Origin: Streptosporangiaceae bacterium NEAU-GS5
GTDB lineage: Bacteria; Actinomycetota; Actinomycetes; Streptosporangiales; Streptosporangiaceae
DNA: 64,000 bases
Direction: 5' to 3'
Assembly: GCA_017592665.1 (NCBI GenBank)
Contig: JAGFNW010000023.1
Location: 87,444 to 151,443 of the forward strand
Shown in pieces: positions 59,949-64,000 of this stretch (position 1 is the stretch's first letter; each line of letters starts with the position of its first letter). A model generated the notes under the pieces. It was given only the letters and a program-made list of their open reading frames with translations, did no database searches and had not been told where the DNA came from. Both the position numbers and the translations under genes were made by a program.

Positions 59949-60054
59949 CTCTCTCGGTCACGGTGTGTGATTGTCCGCGGGTTCGTCCGCGTCCGCGGTT
60001 CGCGCCTTAGTGCAGACGCGCGCGGACGCGGACAAGTCCGCGGACGAACGACGG
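59949..60054. other. Candidate conjugal-transfer locus (clt-like) with GTCCGCG repeats
   Basis: GTCCGCGTCCGCG (59985-59997) and CGCGGACGCGGAC (60021-60033) form a perfect 13-bp inverted repeat. The word GTCCGCGG or its complement recurs at about 59973, 59991 and 60035-60042. TraB proteins of actinomycete plasmids bind 8-bp repeats near their gene, and this array is immediately 3' of traB. The assignment is inference. Confidence 0.5.
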
Positions 60055-61887
60055 TTACGTTTCGTGGCCAGTGACGGCGCGCCACCATCCCCTCTGGACC
60101 TGCTCCACAAGACCCGCATCGGCCAGCTGGCGGAGCCGTTGGTAGATCCACGTGCGCCGCATGCCGGTCGCCTCGATGAGATCGGCGAGGCTCACGCCGT
60201 CCTCGGGCGCGTCGCGCAGAGCGGCCCACAGCGCTTCCTCTGCATCGCTGTGGACAGCTTCGCGAGCATGTCGGCCGGTCGTCTCCCACAACCGCGGGGG
60301 AGCGTCCATAGCCGAGTGCGGGAGCGAGGATGCTTCACGCAGCGCGCCAGCCGAGACTGCGTCGAGTGCGGGCCTACGGTCGGCATGCCGGGCGGCGGTC
60401 TGCTGAACGGTGACGTCGTCCAGCAGGTAGGCGCGAGCCCGACGCGCGATGTCGTGCTCGGGTGCGCTGATGAGGAACTTGCCGGGCGCGTCCAGGCGGT
60501 CAGCGTGCCATCCGGCCCGATGCATGCCCTGTCCCAGGATCAGATCGACGTCGCGGCGCTCCCGTACGCGGAAGGAGATGCGTACGTCCATCTGGGAGCG
60601 GACGGCGCTGTTGCCCATCGCCTTCTGGGAGGGGCGTTGAGTAGCGGCGATCAGGGTGACCGCGGGCGCGCGGCCACGTCGGGCGATCGAATCGGCGAAT
60701 CCGATCGCGTGGGGAGCCTCTTCGACCAGTTCGGCGTACTCGTCGATGAGCAGGATGAGCGCGGGCGCATCCGGTGTGGGTTCCCACACCCGTAGCCCGT
60801 TCATGGCCAGCATTTCCGCGCGGCCGTCGAGGATCGCGACCGCGTCGCGAAGCAGCGCGGCGGCTTCGCTCGGGGTGGTGGCGACCCGATCGAGGCAGGA
60901 AGCCCAGGGGAGCAGCTCCATACCGCGTTTGAGGTCGACGCCCCACACGATCACATCGGGGCAGGCCGACAGGTTGCCCATGGTGACGTTGACTCCACCG
61001 CTCTTGCCCGAGCCGGCGACTCCGCCGACCAGGGCGTGACGGCGCAGGAGCGACACGCGGACCGGGCTGCCGTCCTCGAATACTCCAAGCTCGATCGGCT
61101 GTGTGATCGAGGTGATGGACGGGCCAAGCCAACTGATCGCGTCGGCGTGCGGGTCGGTCTCGATCACCCGGAGCTCTAGGCGGTTGGCCTTCTCCGGGAT
61201 GGGCTGGATACGGACGGCGCCGCGGCGCGTCCCGAGCCCAGATTCGAGCGCGGGAATCATGTGGATGGCGTCCTCGACCGTTTGGCCGCGCGCCAGCGCG
61301 ACGCGTGCCCGATAGCCCCACAGGTCCACCAGTGCGGACTGAATGCGTGACCCAGCGAGCCCGACCGCGTCGGAGATGTCGGGCCATGCGGCGAGCGTAC
61401 GTTCCACACGGACGCGGGCACGGCGGCGCCGATGTGCCCACCATGGAACGGATAGCACCAGTCCGCCGACGACGAGTAGTGCGGGAAGTGGGGGTTTACC
61501 TGGGCTGTAGGCGGTTGCTGCGGCGATCCAGTCGCCGGCCGCTGTGGTGAGGGTCGCGGCGTAGAGGCGTTCGGAGAGTCGTAGGTGGATCATCTGGCCG
61601 AACATGGCGATCAGGGCGGCCGTCGTGGTGGCGATGATGACGAGCCAGGCTGCCCATTCCGGATGGATGATGTGCAGGGCCACGGCCGTGGTTTCGGTGA
61701 GCAGCATCACGGCGAACGGGGCGAGTTCGGAACGGTACCGCCACAGCCAACGGCTGATGCCGACGAACGCGATGGGCGCGAACGCCGTATCGTCGTCGAT
61801 CATCATCATGGGTTCGACGCCCCAGCGGCGCATACGGCGGGCGTTGCGGCGGATTTGGTGCCGCGACAGGTGACGACGCCGGCTCAT
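60055..61887 (-). CDS. FtsK/SpoIIIE-type conjugative DNA translocase (TraB/TraSA-like)
   Basis: The 610-residue protein has N-terminal membrane helices (LAPFAVMLLTETTAVALHII, WLVIIATTTAALIAMFGQMI and one near PLPALLVVGGLVLSVPWWA), then the translocase motor with Walker A VGGVAGSGKSGGVNV and Walker B ALILLIDEYAEL. A C-terminal winged helix (LADLIEATGMRRTWIYQRLRQLADAGLVEQVQRG) resembles the DNA-recognition gamma domain. It moves double-stranded element DNA between mycelial cells. Its start overlaps the upstream gene (ATGA). Confidence 0.93.
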   Translation of the reverse strand: MSRRRHLSRHQIRRNARRMRRWGVEPMMMIDDDTAFAPIAFVGISRWLWRYRSELAPFAVMLLTETTAVALHIIHPEWAAWLVIIATTTAALIAMFGQMIHLRLSERLYAATLTTAAGDWIAAATAYSPGKPPLPALLVVGGLVLSVPWWAHRRRRARVRVERTLAAWPDISDAVGLAGSRIQSALVDLWGYRARVALARGQTVEDAIHMIPALESGLGTRRGAVRIQPIPEKANRLELRVIETDPHADAISWLGPSITSITQPIELGVFEDGSPVRVSLLRRHALVGGVAGSGKSGGVNVTMGNLSACPDVIVWGVDLKRGMELLPWASCLDRVATTPSEAAALLRDAVAILDGRAEMLAMNGLRVWEPTPDAPALILLIDEYAELVEEAPHAIGFADSIARRGRAPAVTLIAATQRPSQKAMGNSAVRSQMDVRISFRVRERRDVDLILGQGMHRAGWHADRLDAPGKFLISAPEHDIARRARAYLLDDVTVQQTAARHADRRPALDAVSAGALREASSLPHSAMDAPPRLWETTGRHAREAVHSDAEEALWAALRDAPEDGVSLADLIEATGMRRTWIYQRLRQLADAGLVEQVQRGWWRAVTGHET

Positions 61888-62267
61888 AGGCTGCCGCCCT
61901 CGTCTGCTTGCCGGTTGTGGTGTGTGCGTGGGTCGTCGCCCGTGTGGTCGGACAGTTCGTCCCGTAGGTAGTACAGCGGGTCGTGCTCGCCCTCATTGGC
62001 TGCGGCGAGTGTGGCGCGGCCGGCGGCAATCAGGTTGGCGTGATCTAGGCGAACCCAGGTGAGCAGGAAGCGCAGTCGGTCCGCTTCGTCGCAGAGGGCG
62101 GGGATGTAGCCCAGCGCGCGCAGGATGGCTCTACCGGTCGCGGTGCCCCCGAGCAGGGTCAGGAGCAGCGGTCGTGTGGCGAGAAGGCGGACGGTGTTGA
62201 GGTGGTGGCGTCGTGCCTCCTGAGGGTCGATCAGTGGGTCATGCGATGTGGTCTTCGTGATGACCAC
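61884..62267 (-). CDS. AICE hypothetical protein, 127 residues
   Basis: Starts at GTG 62267 after GGGGAGG. The sequence DPQEARRHHLNTVRLLATRPLLLTLLGGTATGRAILRALGYIPALCDEADRLRFLLTWVRLDHANLIAAGRATLAA has a short hydrophobic stretch and a helical core; the tail is Asp/His-rich. The same kind of gene is often seen directly upstream of traB in pSAM2-type elements. No function is known. It overlaps traB by four bases, so it is probably part of the transfer unit. Confidence 0.7.
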   Translation of the reverse strand: MVITKTTSHDPLIDPQEARRHHLNTVRLLATRPLLLTLLGGTATGRAILRALGYIPALCDEADRLRFLLTWVRLDHANLIAAGRATLAAANEGEHDPLYYLRDELSDHTGDDPRTHHNRQADEGGSL

Positions 62268-62356
62268 CTCCCCTCATCCCAAGGACAGGGCGAAGCCTGC
62301 CCTCGGGACAGTCGATGGCGGATGGTGCGCGGGAACGTGAACTGATGGCATTTCAT
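62231..62356 (-). CDS. Possible 41-residue peptide in the AICE
   Basis: ATG 62356 has an excellent AAAGGAG ribosome-binding site. The peptide starts MKCHQFTFPRTIRHRLSRGQ and ends at TGA 62231, overlapping the start of the 127-residue gene by 37 bases. It is Arg/His-rich with two Cys and has no recognisable domain. It may be a real small gene or a leader that couples translation to the next one. Confidence 0.35.
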   Translation of the reverse strand: MKCHQFTFPRTIRHRLSRGQASPCPWDEGRWSSRRPHRMTH

Positions 62357-62382
62357 GACGTTTCTCCTTTCGCTTCGGGGGA

Positions 62383-62574
62383 TCAGGTGTTGCCGGAGAT
62401 GGCGCGGACGATCGTGGAGACCATGCGTTGCACTTCGGGCGCGGCGGCCGTCTGGCTGAGGTAGAAGCCGAACAGCACACACACCACCGCGTGCCACAGC
62501 GCCAGCCGGGTGTAGCGCAGGGCCAACACCACGGCGACGCCCAGGAGCAGCACGACCGAGACTGAGATCACCAA
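62383..62574 (-). CDS. AICE small membrane protein, 63 residues
   Basis: GTG 62574 follows GGAGGTG. The protein reads VVLLLGVAVVLALRYTRLALWHAVVCVLFGFYLSQTAAAPEVQRMVSTIVRAISG: two hydrophobic segments and an amphipathic tail. Its size and place match the spread (Spd-like) membrane peptides of actinomycete plasmids, which aid movement along the mycelium. That role is inferred. Confidence 0.65.
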   Translation of the reverse strand: MVISVSVVLLLGVAVVLALRYTRLALWHAVVCVLFGFYLSQTAAAPEVQRMVSTIVRAISGNT

Positions 62575-62783
62575 CGTCTTTCACCTCCTCCCGCGTAAGC
62601 GCTGTGTGAGTCGATCACGTACAGGCCGCACACTCGCCGGGAGAGCGCCGCGCGTGCCGTTGTGGGCATGTGGTGGACGCCGGTCCGCGTGCGGTCTTCG
62701 CGCTTCATCGCGTTGATCAGAACCAGCGCGGCGATGGCCAGCAGGCATAAGGCGACTCCGGCGGCTGCGGTGATGGCTAACAC
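62568..62783 (-). CDS. AICE small membrane protein, 71 residues
   Basis: GTG 62783 starts VLAITAAAGVALCLLAIAAL, one clear membrane segment, followed by a basic tail (NAMKREDRTRTGVHHMP) and a Gly-rich end. It overlaps the 49-residue gene by seven bases at its start and the 63-residue gene by seven at its end, so the three appear translationally coupled. The open frame extends 37 codons upstream, but those codons are the other reading frame of the zinc-type gene. Confidence 0.55.
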   Translation of the reverse strand: MLAITAAAGVALCLLAIAALVLINAMKREDRTRTGVHHMPTTARAALSRRVCGLYVIDSHSAYAGGGERRW

Positions 62784-62926
62784 GGCTCGTCTTCTTCCAG
62801 GTGGCGAGGAGCCTTGCGCCGCTTCCAGCGGTAGCGCGCGATGCACTTGTGGCAGCGCCGGTTTCCCTCCTCGATCAGGGCGCCGCAGCCGCAATGCCGG
62901 CCTAAGCCCGGGATGTGGTTATGCAT
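62777..62926 (-). CDS. AICE 49-residue Cys-rich (zinc-ribbon-like) protein
   Basis: From ATG 62926 (GGGAGGTG nine bases upstream) to TAG 62777. It starts MHNHIPGLGRHCGCGALIEE and continues GNRRCHKCIARYRWKRRKAP before an acidic end with a final Cys. The CGC and CHKC pairs suggest one bound zinc; the basic stretch could touch nucleic acid. Tiny zinc proteins of this type occur in the small-gene cluster of AICEs. Function is unknown. Confidence 0.7.
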   Translation of the reverse strand: MHNHIPGLGRHCGCGALIEEGNRRCHKCIARYRWKRRKAPRHLEEDEPC

Positions 62927-62935
62927 GTTCGGTGT

Positions 62936-63004
62936 TCACCTCCCGTCCGTGTCTGGGGTCTCGATCTCTGGAGTGGTGCGTCGGTTCTGCGTGGCGTCGG
63001 TCAT
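62936..63004 (-). CDS. Possible 22-residue leader peptide of the AICE small-gene cluster
   Basis: ATG 63004 lies nine bases after GAGAGGGG. The peptide MTDATQNRRTTPEIETPDTD ends at TGA, and that stop overlaps the ribosome-binding site of the next gene (GGGAGGTGA). This tight arrangement suggests translation coupling, but such a short frame needs proof. Confidence 0.4.
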   Translation of the reverse strand: MTDATQNRRTTPEIETPDTDGR

Positions 63005-63041
63005 GGAGATCACCCCTCTCTCAGGGCTAGGCGCTTCGTGC

Positions 63042-63089
63042 AACGTAGTACGTTTAACGTTGCCAACTGTACGGCTAACGTAGTACGTT
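63042..63089. promoter_or_regulatory. Twin palindromic operators between the small-gene cluster and the GntR gene
   Basis: AACGTAGTACGTT, a perfect 13-bp palindrome, occurs at 63042-63054 and again at 63077-63089, 35 bases apart. A weaker related sequence (AACTGTACGGCT) lies between. The pair sits in the divergent promoter region, so one regulator could control both directions. It is the expected target of the adjacent GntR protein. Confidence 0.8.
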
Positions 63090-63165
63090 GTGTCAAGAGT
63101 TCCCGCCATAACGAGAAGCGATGAAAAACCGGGGCTAGATGAAGCCCCAGCTAGGAGGCTCCATC

Positions 63166-63903
63166 GTGGAGATCAAGACCCCCGTATCCCGATGGAAGCA
63201 GGTAGCCGAGTACCTCAAGGAGCAGATCCTCAACGGCACCTTCCAGGCCGGCCAACTGCTCCCATCCGAACAGCAACTTGCCGAAGAGTTCGGCCTGTCT
63301 CGCCCGACCATCCGGAACGCGATCAACGAGCTGAAGGCGGCCGGCCTTGTCGAGGTCCAGCGCCCACGCGGGACCTTCGTACGGTCACCCTTGTCTCGCC
63401 CTGCCCATGTCGAGCGCCGCGGACTCACCCGCACACCCGAGGGCACCTACGAGGACAGCGATGATCTGACGTGGCGCGACATCGACAGCCCCACGTTCGC
63501 GCGCGTTAACGCGACGGTGCACCAGGCAGACCTGCTCGGCATTCCCTCGGGCGAGCCGATGCTGACACGGACCACCGTCCAGGCCGCAGAGCAGATCCTT
63601 CGGCTACAGCGCCTCAGCGTGCCGTTCAGCGTCGCAGCCGACACCCCGCTTGCTGAGAACGGACAGCTTCCATCTTCTGGCGAGGTCTACGCCCTCTTTG
63701 ACGACCGCGGTCGGCTGCACTGGGAGGAGTACATCCGGGCTCGCATGCCCCTACCCGATGAAGCTGACGCCCTGAAAGCGGCGGCTGGCACACCCGTCCT
63801 CCACATCACCCGCATCGCCAGCGCAGACAAACGCCCCGTCGTAATGGAAGAGACCGTTGTGCGAGGCGACGCCCTAGTACCGCAGCCGCCATTGCAGGCT
63901 TGA
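63166..63903 (+). CDS. GntR family (HutC subfamily) transcriptional regulator
   Basis: From GTG 63166 (AGGAGG seven bases upstream) it is 245 residues. The winged helix reads WKQVAEYLKEQILNGTFQAGQLLPSEQQLAEEFGLSRPTIRNAINELKAAGLVEVQRPRGTFV. The C-terminal ligand domain (UTRA) ends VLHITRIASADKRPVVMEETVVRGDA. KorSA/TraR-type GntR proteins silence transfer genes in pSAM2-like elements, and a similar role is likely. It is divergent from the transfer cluster across the twin palindromes. Confidence 0.92.
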   Translation: MEIKTPVSRWKQVAEYLKEQILNGTFQAGQLLPSEQQLAEEFGLSRPTIRNAINELKAAGLVEVQRPRGTFVRSPLSRPAHVERRGLTRTPEGTYEDSDDLTWRDIDSPTFARVNATVHQADLLGIPSGEPMLTRTTVQAAEQILRLQRLSVPFSVAADTPLAENGQLPSSGEVYALFDDRGRLHWEEYIRARMPLPDEADALKAAAGTPVLHITRIASADKRPVVMEETVVRGDALVPQPPLQA

Positions 63904-64000
63904 GCTGGCGGGATGCGGCGGGAGAGGTTGCGCTCATGGGAGCAGCCGCCTGACGATCATGTGTTTGTGAAGACAACAGAATCGAAGGCGGCTGCCGCTG
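63904..64000. other. End of window with an inverted repeat
   Basis: No gene can be supported in the last 97 bases. GCAGCCGCC (63942-63950) and GGCGGCTGC (63987-63995) are perfect 9-bp complements 36 bases apart. It could be a weak terminator for the GntR gene or the start of an operator for the next gene, which lies outside. Confidence 0.4.

Larger units (their letters stand above)
58091..64000. mobile_element. AICE-type integrative and conjugative element at tRNA-Ile (partial)
   Basis: Starting in the 3' half of tRNA-Ile, the segment carries a tyrosine integrase, a ribbon-helix-helix gene, a MerR-like excisionase, an FtsK/SpoIIIE TraB translocase, small membrane proteins and a GntR regulator, the standard pSAM2-type module set. 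The tRNA 3' half (about 58091-58121) is the probable attachment core, restored by the element. The second attachment site is not in the window. No replication initiator gene is visible between int and the GntR gene. Confidence 0.88.

Noticed and set aside
63942..63995. Inverted repeat at the window end as an insertion-sequence terminus
   Set aside because: No transposase or target duplication is visible; a 9-bp complement in GC-rich DNA is weak evidence.

Overview
The window is chromosomal DNA of a high-GC actinomycete that spans the replication origin and the well-conserved genes on its left flank. Support comes from rpmH, dnaA, oriC, dnaN, gnd, recF, dciA, gyrB, gyrA and tRNA-Ile in the classic actinobacterial order, from the partner block rnpA, yidD, yidC, khpB, rsmG, parA, parB on the other side, from frequent GTG/TTG starts, and from Streptomyces-type DnaA boxes and parS sites. 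The overall content (idi, ino1 with a PadR regulator, dnaB with an intein, an integrative element in tRNA-Ile) suggests a Streptosporangiales member such as a Nonomuraea relative. That placement is inference.

Layout. 1-2.8 kb: four small accessory-type genes (HNH nuclease, DHFR-like reductase, TauE/SafE permease, methyltransferase). 2.8-8.7 kb: dnaB (reverse strand, interrupted by a 405-residue class 3-type intein), a MATE transporter, and the rpsF-ssb-rpsR-rplI operon (reverse). 8.8-18.4 kb: small membrane proteins including a tandem paralogous pair, endonuclease IV, two GT87 mannosyltransferase-like proteins, a large bifunctional penicillin-binding protein, DUF5318, and the padR-ino1 pair with a palindromic operator. 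18.4-23.1 kb: idi, an MFS permease, bioA, cca. 23.2-31.9 kb: a forward block of YbaK, DUF6049, murJ, a membrane pseudokinase, an ECF sigma factor with its zinc anti-sigma factor, trxB and trxA, equivalent to the mycobacterial mviN-sigM-rsmA-trxB2-trxC cluster. 32-37.7 kb: a GNAT acetyltransferase, an aminotransferase, a D-Ala-D-Ala ligase-like enzyme, a threonine-aldolase-family enzyme and an SDR. 37.7-45.4 kb: a 1.5 kb repetitive gene-free stretch, parB, parA (three parS sites), rsmG, another gene-poor stretch, khpB, yidC, yidD, rnpA, rpmH. 45.4-57.9 kb: dnaA, oriC, dnaN, gnd, recF, dciA, gyrB, gyrA, DUF3566. 58.0-64.0 kb: tRNA-Ile(GAT) followed by the integrase-proximal part of an actinomycete integrative and conjugative element (AICE): int, a ribbon-helix-helix gene, xis, an FtsK-type traB, a chain of very small genes and a divergent GntR regulator. 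The far end lies beyond the window.

How the genes work together. DnaA binds the boxes between dnaA and dnaN. DciA probably helps load the DnaB helicase; SSB, DnaN, RecF and gyrase support the fork. ParA/ParB act on the parS sites to separate origins. YidC/YidD/RnpA/RpmH/KhpB form the membrane-insertion and RNA-processing block. MurJ, the pseudokinase, the PBP and the ligase serve wall synthesis. The sigma/anti-sigma pair and a promoter matching the SigR consensus upstream of trxBA tie thiol homeostasis to stress.

Most notable observations: the dnaB intein, whose first endonuclease motif has lost its aspartate and which carries an in-frame 90-bp duplication; a long inverted duplication (about 380 bp at roughly 95 percent identity by eye, plus outlying matches including the end of a neighbouring gene) that brackets the par locus; dense one-orientation DnaA-box-like words running from dnaA through recF; a recurrent leaderless promoter pattern; and, in the AICE, twin palindromic operators, a candidate transfer locus and several tiny genes.
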